Below are positions 44,231 to 52,726 of a stretch of DNA of 64,000 bases, one piece after another. The notes under the pieces are model-generated. The model did not search any database, was not told the origin of the DNA, and was given only the letters and a program-made list of their open reading frames with translations. The translations under genes were made by a program, and so were the position numbers. Source of the stretch: Sulfurospirillum sp036802865 (GTDB taxonomy: Bacteria; Campylobacterota; Campylobacteria; Campylobacterales; Sulfurospirillaceae). The stretch is from the NCBI RefSeq assembly GCF_036802865.1, contig NZ_DAIRVK010000002.1, forward strand, positions 434,001 through 498,000. Reading direction: 5' to 3'. Positions within the stretch are counted from its first letter, which is position 1, and every line of letters begins with the position of its first letter.

Positions 44231-45166
44231 TTAAAATGTTAATATCGCTTTTCCGGTTGCAAGTTTCACCGCTTCCTTAACCGCATTCACATAGCTGAGG
44301 GTCGAAGGGTTACCATCTTTATACGCAATATCAAAAGCTGTACCATGATCGACAGATGTTCGTATAACGCCTGCATTAAGGCTTACATTGATGCTTTCAT
44401 CAAAATAGAGTGTTTTAAGAGGTATAAGTCCTTGGTCATGGTACATACAGATGAAATAGCGAAACTTCTCACGATTGGCTTTTGCAAATGCCATGTCAGG
44501 CACAAAAGGACCTACAAAAACTTCACGTTCTAAAAAATGATTGGCTTTTAAAATCGCTTTTTCAATCTCTTCATCTTCATCACCAATGACACCATGATCC
44601 CCCGCGTGAGGGTTTAATCCTAAAACAGCAATACGCTCTTCACCAATCTCTTCATACACCTTCAGTAAAAAAGGTTTGAGCTTTTTTGCTTTTATTTCAT
44701 GAGGAACATCGCGCAGCGGGATGTGATGCGTGTAGAGAATCGTAAACATTTCCTCGCATCCCAACATCATAATAGCTTCACATCCAAGCAGGTCGCTGAG
44801 CGCATCGGTATGACCTTTGTATTCCAGTCCTGCCATTGCCCATGACTCTTTGTTAATAGGAAGGGTTACAATGCCACTGACCTCATTGCTTTTTGCTAAG
44901 GCTACTGCGGTAATAAACGAATCATACGAGCTTTCACCCGCTTCGGCAGAACAGACACCTGCTTCTATTTCAAAAACTTTACCACAATCGCGTATCTCAA
45001 AGTCATGAGGAACATCAACTCCTAAAAGTGCAGCACCCCAACCAAGCATATTTTCATTAATACAATAAATAGGATGACAATGTTTTTTGACTTCTTCATG
45101 AGCACGAAGCGCAATCTCTAAACCAATGCCGTTTAAATCCCCAATACTAATAGCAATTTTTTTCAT
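44231..45166 (-). CDS. pdxA: 4-hydroxythreonine-4-phosphate dehydrogenase
   Basis: Vitamin B6 synthesis: oxidises 4-phosphohydroxy-L-threonine, giving the substrate for PdxJ. 311 residues, with GDLNGIGLEIAL, PINKESW, KGHTDAL (metal His), LNPHAGDHG and MYHDQGLIPLK, all standard metal and substrate segments. Its ATG overlaps the pdxJ stop by 4 bp. Confidence 0.96.
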   Translation of the reverse strand: MKKIAISIGDLNGIGLEIALRAHEEVKKHCHPIYCINENMLGWGAALLGVDVPHDFEIRDCGKVFEIEAGVCSAEAGESSYDSFITAVALAKSNEVSGIVTLPINKESWAMAGLEYKGHTDALSDLLGCEAIMMLGCEEMFTILYTHHIPLRDVPHEIKAKKLKPFLLKVYEEIGEERIAVLGLNPHAGDHGVIGDEDEEIEKAILKANHFLEREVFVGPFVPDMAFAKANREKFRYFICMYHDQGLIPLKTLYFDESINVSLNAGVIRTSVDHGTAFDIAYKDGNPSTLSYVNAVKEAVKLATGKAILTF

Positions 45167-45942
45167 CGAACTAATCCTAACATCTCTTTGACAGCTTGCT
45201 CAAACCCAACAAAAATAGAACGTGCAATAATGCTCTGACCAATGTTGAGCTCAGTAATCTCAGAAATCTCTAAAATACGTTTCACATTTTGATAATTTAG
45301 TCCATGCCCCGCGGCTACTTTAAGACCTAATTGGTGTGCAAGTTTGGAAGCATGCTCTAATTCATGGGTTGCTTCACTAAGCTTTGCATGCAATGTTGCA
45401 CGATCCAATTCAAGGGCTTTGATACTATGTGAAGAGTTTGAAAGATTAGAATAGAGCATCGCATAAATATTGGCATAAAGTCCCGTATGAAGCTCAATCC
45501 ACTCCGCTCCAATCTCTTTTGAAGCTTCAATCATCGCACTATTAGGATCAATAAAAAGTGAAAGTTCTATGTGCTCTTGTTTGAGTCTTTGAGCAATTTT
45601 TTTAATAACCTCTTTATTTTTAACTACATCTAAACCACCCTCTGTTGTCACTTCCTCACGCTTTTCAGGTACAAGCGTTGCACGATGAGGACGAAGTGCA
45701 ATAACTTTATCAATAATCTCTTGATTGATAGAACACTCTAAATTGATAGGAAGCTGAGAAGTTGCAATAATCTTAGAAGCATCATTATCATTAATATGAC
45801 GTCTGTCTTCTCGTAAATGAATTGTAATCTGATCGGCTCCAGCGCGTTTAACAAGTGACACTGCATCTAGTGGATCGGGATCATTAATCTTTCGTGCTTC
45901 CCTAAGCACTGCAATATGATCTATATTTACGCCTAGAAGCAT
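45163..45942 (-). CDS. pdxJ: Pyridoxine 5'-phosphate synthase
   Basis: Condenses the PdxA product with 1-deoxyxylulose 5-phosphate to pyridoxine 5'-phosphate. 259-residue TIM barrel: LLGVNIDHIAVLREAR, GADQITIHLREDRRHI, the catalytic Glu in PINLECSI, and AGHGLNYQNV. Forms the pdxJ-pdxA operon usual in this phylum. AAAGGAAA precedes the ATG. Confidence 0.97.
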   Translation of the reverse strand: MLLGVNIDHIAVLREARKINDPDPLDAVSLVKRAGADQITIHLREDRRHINDNDASKIIATSQLPINLECSINQEIIDKVIALRPHRATLVPEKREEVTTEGGLDVVKNKEVIKKIAQRLKQEHIELSLFIDPNSAMIEASKEIGAEWIELHTGLYANIYAMLYSNLSNSSHSIKALELDRATLHAKLSEATHELEHASKLAHQLGLKVAAGHGLNYQNVKRILEISEITELNIGQSIIARSIFVGFEQAVKEMLGLVR

Positions 45943-46005
45943 GATGTTTCCTTTGTTTTTTATGAGTGATTATAACGAAAATATGGTTTCAAAAGAATTT
46001 CACAC

Positions 46006-47136
46006 TCATTTGGGAATATGAATCCGTGTATTATCAAACACACCATACTCAAAATCAGGATGACATGCAAAACAATTTGAAGCGTCCTTTATACCTAACT
46101 GTTTATAGATAGTTTTATCAATTCCTTTGTGTGATTCTCTCCAGTAAGGTACTTTACTCATAGAAATAGGGCGCATTTCACCTAAAGACTCCAATGTTTT
46201 AAAAGCGATTTTATGTGTAGATTGTTCGGCACTTTGCGTTAAAAGATACGCTTTGATAGTGGTTTGTTCACTTTTTGTAATATTGTTTTCTGTAATCTGT
46301 TCGCCAAAATGGTTATTAAGCCCATCCATCAGTCGTATCCATGAGTCATTTGGTAACATAAAAGGTGGGTAAATTTTATGACATTTGCTACATTTTTCAA
46401 AAAAAGTACTGTTTTCCATTTGAAAATCTCGTTTTTGAAATCTACTTTGTGTCACAAATGTTTCTTGATAAGCTACAACATAGAGGGTATAAAGAGAAAA
46501 AAAGATAACAGCATAGGCAAAAGTATGACGAATGAGAGAGATTTGAGCATGCTTGCCTTCCGCTTTTTTATAACCTGTAATCATCGCAAAAAGCATATGC
46601 GTTTTATGATAAAACTGCTCAATCAAAACACCTATAATATGAATAATAGCCCACATCAAAAGAAAATAAGAAAGTAATTTATGTGCAAAAAAAAGATACG
46701 AAGATACATAATAATAGTGTTCGTTCAAACTACCTAAAATACCACTTGCTTCTTGTGTACCTTGCAGTACAAACCCACTACTAACAATCAAACTTCCCAA
46801 GCCTAAGACAATAAGTGTAAACCAACTTGATGCAGCATTATGTCCAGCATAAATTTTACGCCATCTGTTGTGTACTTTTTCTTGAAAATAAATTTGAAGT
46901 TCTTTTGCGTTAAGTTTAAAGGTTTTAAATGTTGCATAGTTTGGACCAACAAATCCCCAAATAAGACGAAAAAACAACACTATACCAAAGATAAGACCAA
47001 AAGCGAGGTGCCATCTAAACAGATGATGATAAAATGAAGTGGCAAATGAAAGAAAAAAGGATGATGCTATAATCCAGTGAATGATACGCGTACATAATGG
47101 CCAAACAAAAACTTCATTGAGTCTTGGATTCATCAT
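46006..47136 (-). CDS. Cytochrome b561-type membrane protein fused to a diheme cytochrome c domain
   Basis: 376 residues. The N-terminal 220 form a four- to five-helix b561 domain with candidate heme b His residues (RIIHWIIASSFF, RWHLAFGL, FAHKLLSY, IHIIGVL). The C-terminal periplasmic part has two CxxCH heme c sites, CSKCH at 249-253 and CFACH at 355-359, so the unit can pass electrons between the quinone pool and periplasm. It follows the cytochrome c and sulfide:quinone oxidoreductase genes in the same direction, separated from the former by a strong hairpin. Likely a quinone-linked partner in sulfur or other anaerobic respiration; the direction of flow is not visible. Confidence 0.87.
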   Translation of the reverse strand: MMNPRLNEVFVWPLCTRIIHWIIASSFFLSFATSFYHHLFRWHLAFGLIFGIVLFFRLIWGFVGPNYATFKTFKLNAKELQIYFQEKVHNRWRKIYAGHNAASSWFTLIVLGLGSLIVSSGFVLQGTQEASGILGSLNEHYYYVSSYLFFAHKLLSYFLLMWAIIHIIGVLIEQFYHKTHMLFAMITGYKKAEGKHAQISLIRHTFAYAVIFFSLYTLYVVAYQETFVTQSRFQKRDFQMENSTFFEKCSKCHKIYPPFMLPNDSWIRLMDGLNNHFGEQITENNITKSEQTTIKAYLLTQSAEQSTHKIAFKTLESLGEMRPISMSKVPYWRESHKGIDKTIYKQLGIKDASNCFACHPDFEYGVFDNTRIHIPK

Positions 47137-47145
47137 CGACTTTCA

Positions 47146-47182
47146 GATGTTTTTTGATGCGAAAGAGACATCAAAAAACATC
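47146..47182 (-). promoter_or_regulatory. Intercistronic hairpin before the cytochrome b/c gene
   Basis: GATGTTTTTTGATG (47146-47159) pairs with CATCAAAAAACATC (47169-47182), a perfect 14-bp stem with a 9-nt loop. It lies between cytochrome c and cytochrome b/c genes, ending 10 bp before the latter's ATG. No terminal T-run: likely an mRNA stability or partial attenuation element. Confidence 0.6.
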
Positions 47183-47192
47183 ATATTAATTT

Positions 47193-47564
47193 TTATTTGA
47201 CGTAAAATGTATTGTGCAAATAATTTGCCATCATTTTAATATCGTAGTCGTAACCTTTTTCAGCCAATTTTTTCATATTATGCTCCATAACATCATGTTC
47301 GGTTGCCGTTGACTGACCAAGACCACCATTTTTAATGTCAAAGAGTGACATTTCAAGCTCTTGAACACTTTGTTTCGTAAGTGCAGGTGCTTTTTTCTCA
47401 GCAACACCTTCACCCTTTGGACCATGGCAGTGTAAACATGTCTCTGCATACACTTGTGCTGGGGTGTATTTATACTTCATAATATCTGATTTTGGTTTAT
47501 CGCCACATCCGCTTAAAACAACCAATGCAACGACGAGAGAGAGTGCTAAACTAATTTTTTTCAT
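47193..47564 (-). CDS. Lipoprotein monoheme cytochrome c
   Basis: 123 residues with a signal peptide and lipobox LVVLSGC, then one class I heme site CLHCH in YAETCLHCHGPKGEGV and an axial Met region near the C-terminus (IKMMANYL). Periplasmic, membrane-tethered electron carrier. The start 47564 is chosen from the signal peptide and AAGGAAA upstream. It follows the sulfide:quinone oxidoreductase by 32 bp and is its probable electron partner, resembling FccA-type subunits. Confidence 0.92.
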   Translation of the reverse strand: MKKISLALSLVVALVVLSGCGDKPKSDIMKYKYTPAQVYAETCLHCHGPKGEGVAEKKAPALTKQSVQELEMSLFDIKNGGLGQSTATEHDVMEHNMKKLAEKGYDYDIKMMANYLHNTFYVK

Positions 47565-47596
47565 AAGTTTTTCCTTTTTATGTATCGTAAACAAAA

Positions 47597-49069
47597 TTAG
47601 GCTCTACCAGAGAGCATACCGTAGATTGTCATTGGTTTGAGCGCATATACTTTCAGTAACCACCAAATCCAGCGTTCTTGTGTTGGGTCAAGAGGAAAAG
47701 ATGGTGCTGGTTTAGCTGTCCAGTTAAATTCAAGTAAAGCAACTGTTCCAATACTCGTGATCAAAGGACAAACGGTGTATCCATCATAGGCAGCAGGGAG
47801 TTTTTCTTGTTTTTCCATAACAGCAATTAAGTTTTCGGCAACAACATTGTATTGTTTACGAGCACTTCCGCCTGTTTTCCCCATAGGAACAGCAGCAACA
47901 TCGCCAAGTGCAAAGACATTTTTATAAGTTACATGCTGAAGTGTCTCTTTTACAACAGGAACCCAACCTTTGCTTGAACCTATAGGTGATTTACCCACAA
48001 AATCTGGTGCTTTTTGAGGAGGAGTAATGTGAATAAAATCATACTTTTTCTCAACATTTTTACTCATAGAAATCATGGTGTATTCTTTGAGATCCTCATC
48101 GTATTCACCTTTTTCAAGCCATTTTTTCTCAAAAGTCGCTACTTTTTTCTCCGTATCAATGGCCACTAAATTGGTTTTAAATTCCCATTTGAAGTCTCTT
48201 ACTTTGAATTGCTCAAAGATGGCGGTATTGTATTCAGGCACACCAAACATTTTATCACCAGAGGGGCAAAAAGTTAATTCAACTTTATCTCTTACACCTG
48301 CTTTTGTGAGTAAATCATGGGTAATATACATAATTTTTTTAGGAGCGCCACCACATTTTATAGCCGTATCTGGATCGGTAAAAATTGCTTGAAGTTTTTC
48401 ACTTCCTTTATGCGCTTTAGCTTTGGCAATAAGCTCTTCAATACCTTTTTTTGTATCAACAGCACCATCGGCAAAATAGACAGAATAAACGCCATCTTTA
48501 CCCACTTTTTTGCGTACAACGTCATTAGCACCCGAAGAGGTAATTTCGCCCTCAAGCCCTTTAATTGCACCAAAATTAAGTATTAAGCCCATAGCAACAA
48601 CTAAATAGTCATAGCTTATTTCTGTACCATCTGCTGTTTTCACTTTATTATTTGTCGGATCAAAACTTACAACTGAGTCCTTAATCCATTTTACGCCTTT
48701 GGGTATAAAATTAGCTGTTTCATACTCAATATCACTTTTTTGCCATACACCAGCAGCAATCAGCGTTTGCCCAGGTTGATACGAAACTGATTTTGGATTT
48801 GGCTCAATAAGCGTAATATCGGGGTTAGCAAGTCTTTGTGTCAGTTTTGCAGCTGTAGCAACACCTGCAAGACCACCGCCTACAATAACAATTTTGCCCG
48901 TTGCATTGGAACTTGAAGCATGCGCTTCTGTTGCGGTTGCTGCACTTGCCAAGACACTTGCAGCAATTGGTGATGCTGCTAAAAGTTTCATCGCATTTCG
49001 GCGAGACATTCCACCTTCATGCTTCTCAATCTCAAAGAGTATATCCTCAATGATTTTGTCTGATTTCAT
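47597..49069 (-). CDS. sqr: Tat-exported sulfide:quinone oxidoreductase / flavocytochrome c sulfide dehydrogenase-like flavoprotein
   Basis: 490-residue FAD protein that oxidises sulfide to sulfur or polysulfide. A Tat signal (MSRRNAMKLLAASPIAAS, SRRN at 22-25) exports it folded. FAD motif KIVIVGGGLAGVATA near 59-73, YDYLVVAMG, and the redox Cys pair C239 (IKCGGAPKK) and C434 (TVCPLITS). A C-terminal amphipathic segment (ERWIWWLLKVYAL) suits membrane attachment. The adjacent cytochrome c could mean a flavocytochrome c; the membrane-binding tail favours the quinone-linked form. AAGGAT precedes the ATG. Confidence 0.88.
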   Translation of the reverse strand: MKSDKIIEDILFEIEKHEGGMSRRNAMKLLAASPIAASVLASAATATEAHASSSNATGKIVIVGGGLAGVATAAKLTQRLANPDITLIEPNPKSVSYQPGQTLIAAGVWQKSDIEYETANFIPKGVKWIKDSVVSFDPTNNKVKTADGTEISYDYLVVAMGLILNFGAIKGLEGEITSSGANDVVRKKVGKDGVYSVYFADGAVDTKKGIEELIAKAKAHKGSEKLQAIFTDPDTAIKCGGAPKKIMYITHDLLTKAGVRDKVELTFCPSGDKMFGVPEYNTAIFEQFKVRDFKWEFKTNLVAIDTEKKVATFEKKWLEKGEYDEDLKEYTMISMSKNVEKKYDFIHITPPQKAPDFVGKSPIGSSKGWVPVVKETLQHVTYKNVFALGDVAAVPMGKTGGSARKQYNVVAENLIAVMEKQEKLPAAYDGYTVCPLITSIGTVALLEFNWTAKPAPSFPLDPTQERWIWWLLKVYALKPMTIYGMLSGRA

Positions 49070-49275
49070 AGTTTGCCCATCCTTTTTGTTGAGTGATTCC
49101 CCATTTTACTTCTAACAATCTGAGGCTTACCTTGGTTAAAAAAATTATACCTGATTATTTTAGTTGTTTATAATCTTCTAAAATTGTCCTCATAATGTAA
49201 TATTATTCAACCTAGTATTAAGTTATCTTTTCCTAAAATCATTTATTCAATTTTTATTTTTATGAAGTAGGGTTA

Positions 49276-49497
49276 ATGTTTAAAAGAGAAATTCTCATTT
49301 TTGTTGTCATTTTTTTATTCCTAGCGTTAGGAATGCACATGAACCAATGGCTTACACATCCTCTTGAACATTTAAACAATTTAAGTGCAAACAAGATGCC
49401 GTATCATCCACTTCTTTATACAACGATTGTTTACATTTTTACTGGGCTTATCCGCGCTGTTTTAAGTGCCATTATAAAGCTTTTTAGAAAAAGATAG
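49276..49497 (+). CDS. Small two-helix membrane protein
   Basis: 73 residues, not recognised. Two hydrophobic helices (EILIFVVIFLFLALGMHM and LLYTTIVYIFTGLIRAVLSA) joined by a His-containing loop (WLTHPLEHLNNL), with a basic C-terminus (IKLFRKR). AGGGT precedes the ATG and the next gene starts 6 bp later, so it is very probably expressed with ppx. Function unknown. Confidence 0.68.
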   Translation: MFKREILIFVVIFLFLALGMHMNQWLTHPLEHLNNLSANKMPYHPLLYTTIVYIFTGLIRAVLSAIIKLFRKR

Positions 49498-49503
49498 GTT
49501 GCA

Positions 49504-50409
49504 ATGATTGGCTGTGATTTAGGCTCTAATACGCTACGTATTGTTCAAATAGAGTGTCAAAGTAAAACGCGCATTAAAGCTTTTGAAAAAATTGTACGAA
49601 CGGCTAAAGATTTACATCTAACAGGTTTCATTAGCCAGCAGTCTAAAGAGAATATCTTTAATGCCCTTTTTGAAGCTTCAAAACTCTTTGATTTTAAACA
49701 TGAGCGCTGTTTTTGTGTAACAACGGAAGCAATGCGTATTGCTTCCAATGCACAAGAGATTTTACGAGAAATAGAAGCAACATTTGGACTTATATTTCAG
49801 ATTATTTCGGGAGAAAGAGAAGCTTACTTAACATCACTCGCTGTTGAAAATGCACTCAAACGTGAAGGATATGAACACCAAACTTATGCCTTATTTGACC
49901 TTGGTGGAGGTTCAACAGAACTTACCTTTTGTAAAAATGGCATCAAACAATCTCATAGTTTTCCTTTTGGTATTATCAATATTGCTGAGCGATATAAGAG
50001 TGAACTTGAATACCATGTGACCCGTATTGTTGAGTCTATCAATACTTTTATTCAAACTCAACCAGATATTTCTTCCACTTTTTTACAATTAGTAACAACT
50101 GCAGGAACACCAACAACGGTTGCCGCTTTTTTAGAAGGTCTTGATTATGCACATTATAATGCTAATACAATAAACGGTAAAATTTTGCATATAGAAGATT
50201 TTGACGTTGCCTATGAGCGATTAACGATGATGAATGAAGAAGATGCAGAGCGTTACACTGGCACTAACCGTCGTGATTTGGTTATTGTTGGCATTTTAAT
50301 CGTTAAAGCAATGATGCGAAAACTTGATTTTGATAGTTGTATTGTTGTTGATGATGGACTACGAGAGGGAGTAGCCCTTGAACAGTGTTACAATTTGGAA
50401 AAATCATAA
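49504..50409 (+). CDS. ppx: Ppx/GppA family phosphatase
   Basis: Exopolyphosphatase/guanosine pentaphosphatase family, sugar-kinase-like fold, 301 residues (short form, no C-terminal HD domain). Motifs: GCDLGSNTLRIV (phosphate 1), TTEAMRIASN, ISGEREAYLT, and LFDLGGGSTELTF (phosphate 2), plus VVDDGLREG. Substrate (polyphosphate or pppGpp) cannot be decided from sequence. Confidence 0.92.
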   Translation: MIGCDLGSNTLRIVQIECQSKTRIKAFEKIVRTAKDLHLTGFISQQSKENIFNALFEASKLFDFKHERCFCVTTEAMRIASNAQEILREIEATFGLIFQIISGEREAYLTSLAVENALKREGYEHQTYALFDLGGGSTELTFCKNGIKQSHSFPFGIINIAERYKSELEYHVTRIVESINTFIQTQPDISSTFLQLVTTAGTPTTVAAFLEGLDYAHYNANTINGKILHIEDFDVAYERLTMMNEEDAERYTGTNRRDLVIVGILIVKAMMRKLDFDSCIVVDDGLREGVALEQCYNLEKS

Positions 50410-50449
50410 AAAATCCCCTAAAAAAGAGCCTTCTTTAATCTTTATTTGC

Positions 50450-50455
50450 TATAAT
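50450..50455 (+). promoter_or_regulatory. Extended -10 promoter of ilvBN
   Basis: TGCTATAAT, an extended -10, about 103 bp before the ilvB start, leaving a leader of about 95 nt. Confidence 0.6.
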
Positions 50456-50462
50456 AACCCAC

Positions 50463-50521
50463 TTTTTTTACAGAATACGTCTTGTAAAAAATCAATATTT
50501 ACCGACATGCTCGGTAAGTTT
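50463..50521 (+). promoter_or_regulatory. Two-hairpin leader of ilvB
   Basis: The leader holds TTTTTTACA / TGTAAAAAA (about 50464-50491) and then TTACCGA (50499-50505) / TCGGTAA (50511-50517) followed by GTTTT. The second hairpin resembles a weak terminator and could attenuate ilvBN. No leader peptide rich in branched-chain codons was seen. Confidence 0.45.
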
Positions 50522-50557
50522 TAGTACCCAAAATATAAAAATATGAAAGGAGAGGTC

Positions 50558-52249
50558 ATGGAGTTAAGCGGTTCCCAGATGGTCATAGAAGCACTACGTA
50601 AGGAGAATGTCAGCGTCGTCTTTGGCTATCCTGGTGGTGCTATAATGAATGTTTATGACGAAGTTTATAAACAAAATTATTTTAAACATATTCTTACACG
50701 ACATGAACAAGCTGCACTTCATGCAGCGGATGGTTACGCACGTGCAACGGGCGAAGTAGGGGTTGCGTTTGTAACCAGTGGTCCTGGTTTTACCAATGCC
50801 GTCACAGGTCTTGCAACAGCTTATATGGATTCGATTCCTATGGTGGTTATCAGCGGTCAGGTTCCTATTAGTATGATAGGTACAGATGCATTTCAAGAGA
50901 TCGATGCTGTTGGTATTAGTCGTCCTTGTGTCAAACACAACTATTTAGTTAAAGATGTAAAAGATTTGCCACGTATTTTAAAAGAGGCTTTTTATATTGC
51001 TCGAAGCGGCAGACCTGGTCCTGTTCATGTGGACATTCCTAAAGATGTCACGGCACAGATTGGTCACTTTGCGTATCCTAGTGAAATTAAAATGCAAACC
51101 TATAAGCCAACCTATAAAGGCAACCCTCGCCAGATCAAAAAAGCGATTGAAGCCATTGTTGCGGCAAAACGACCGGTTCTTTATATCGGTGGTGGTGCAA
51201 TTAACTCTAATGCTAGTGAAGAAGTAAGAGAGTTTGCAAAAATCTGTGGTATCCCTGCTGTTGAAACTTTAATGGCACGTGGTGTTATGGGTGATGAAAA
51301 CCCATTATTACTTGGAATGCTAGGAATGCACGGCTGTTACAGTGCCAATATGGCGATGAGCGAAGCAGACCTTATGATTGCATTTGGACCACGTTTTGAT
51401 GACAGAGTTACGGGAAAATTAAGTGAATTTGCAAAACACGCCAAAATCATTCATGTCGATATAGATCCTAGTAGCATTGGTAAAATTGTTCCGATTGACT
51501 ACCCAATTGTTGGGGATCTTAAAAACGTTGTAGAAGCGATGATTCCTCTAGCTAAAGAGCAAATTGATGAGAATAAATACAAACCATGGCGTGATCTATT
51601 AAAGCGCTACAATGAGATTCATCCTCTAAAATATGAAGATTCAAATGAAATTCTCAAACCACAATGGGCAATTGAGCGCGTAGGGCAACTGCTTGGCGAT
51701 AAAGCTATCATCTGTACGGATGTTGGGCAACACCAAATGTGGGCAGCACAGTTTTATCCATTCTCATACCCTCGTCAATGGCTCAGCAGTGGCGGACTTG
51801 GAACCATGGGTTATGGTCTTCCAGCAGCCATTGGTGCCAAAGTAGCAAAGCCTGAGAAAACGGTTATTAACTTTACCGGTGATGGTTCAATATTGATGAA
51901 TATTCAAGAATTGATGACAGCCGTTGAAAACAAAGTTGCTGTGGTAAATATCATCCTCAATAACCAATTTTTAGGTATGGTTCGTCAATGGCAAACGTTT
52001 TTCTATAACAAACGTTACTCATCAACTGATCTTTCAGTTCAACCTGACTTTGTCAAATTAGTTGAGAGTTTTGGAGGACGTGGTTTTAGAGTTAAAACCA
52101 AAGAAGAGTTTGATAAAGCCCTAAAAGAGGCAGTTGAGAGCAATACTGTCTGTATGATTGATGTTCAAGTCGATCGTTTTGAGAATGTTTTACCAATGGT
52201 TCCAGCAGGTGGAACGCTTTACAATATGATGCTTGAGTATAAGGAGTAA
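50558..52249 (+). CDS. ilvB: Acetolactate synthase large subunit
   Basis: Thiamine-diphosphate enzyme for valine, leucine and isoleucine synthesis, 563 residues. Marks: FGYPGGAIMNVYDE, catalytic Glu in TRHEQAALHAADGYAR, FVTSGPGFTNAVTG, and the ThDP motif GDGSILMNIQEL with NNQFLGMVRQWQ. ATG 50558 has AAAGGAGAGG; the upstream ATG 50543 overlaps that site. Coupled with ilvN 3 bp later. Confidence 0.97.
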   Translation: MELSGSQMVIEALRKENVSVVFGYPGGAIMNVYDEVYKQNYFKHILTRHEQAALHAADGYARATGEVGVAFVTSGPGFTNAVTGLATAYMDSIPMVVISGQVPISMIGTDAFQEIDAVGISRPCVKHNYLVKDVKDLPRILKEAFYIARSGRPGPVHVDIPKDVTAQIGHFAYPSEIKMQTYKPTYKGNPRQIKKAIEAIVAAKRPVLYIGGGAINSNASEEVREFAKICGIPAVETLMARGVMGDENPLLLGMLGMHGCYSANMAMSEADLMIAFGPRFDDRVTGKLSEFAKHAKIIHVDIDPSSIGKIVPIDYPIVGDLKNVVEAMIPLAKEQIDENKYKPWRDLLKRYNEIHPLKYEDSNEILKPQWAIERVGQLLGDKAIICTDVGQHQMWAAQFYPFSYPRQWLSSGGLGTMGYGLPAAIGAKVAKPEKTVINFTGDGSILMNIQELMTAVENKVAVVNIILNNQFLGMVRQWQTFFYNKRYSSTDLSVQPDFVKLVESFGGRGFRVKTKEEFDKALKEAVESNTVCMIDVQVDRFENVLPMVPAGGTLYNMMLEYKE

Positions 52250-52252
52250 GAG

Positions 52253-52726
52253 ATGGAACAATATACGAGAAGAGTTTTATCGGTTATTGTTTTAAACGAA
52301 GATGGTGTTTTATCACGTATATCAGGTCTGTTTGCAGGACGTGGTTACAACATTGACTCGCTCACCGTTGCTCCTATTCCCAAAACAAATCTATCCAGAT
52401 TGACGATTGTAACGTCAGGAAGTGCGCCTGTTTTAGAGCAAATTGTTAAACAGTTGCACAAGCTGATTCCAACCTATAAAGTGATTGAATCGGGTCAATT
52501 TGTTGAGAAAGAAATGGCACTGGTTAAAATTCCTTTGAGCGAAGATTTTAATGGACTAGATGCCATGCTTAAAGCTTATAATGGAACGATTGCAAGTAGT
52601 GGTGAGGATTTTATCGTCGTTATGGTCGCAGATGATTATGATCGTATCGATAACTTTTTAAAAGCAGTTAAAAAATATAACCCAACTGACATCGTAAGAA
52701 GCGGCTCTGTCGCAATGGATATTTAA
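52253..52726 (+). CDS. ilvN: Acetolactate synthase small regulatory subunit
   Basis: 157-residue regulatory subunit with an N-terminal ACT domain (RRVLSVIVLNEDGVLSRISG, then LFAGRGYNIDSLTVAP) that binds valine for feedback inhibition, and the C-terminal small-subunit domain ending DIVRSGSVAM. AAGGAG precedes its ATG; its stop shares a base with the lpxD start. Confidence 0.97.
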   Translation: MEQYTRRVLSVIVLNEDGVLSRISGLFAGRGYNIDSLTVAPIPKTNLSRLTIVTSGSAPVLEQIVKQLHKLIPTYKVIESGQFVEKEMALVKIPLSEDFNGLDAMLKAYNGTIASSGEDFIVVMVADDYDRIDNFLKAVKKYNPTDIVRSGSVAMDI

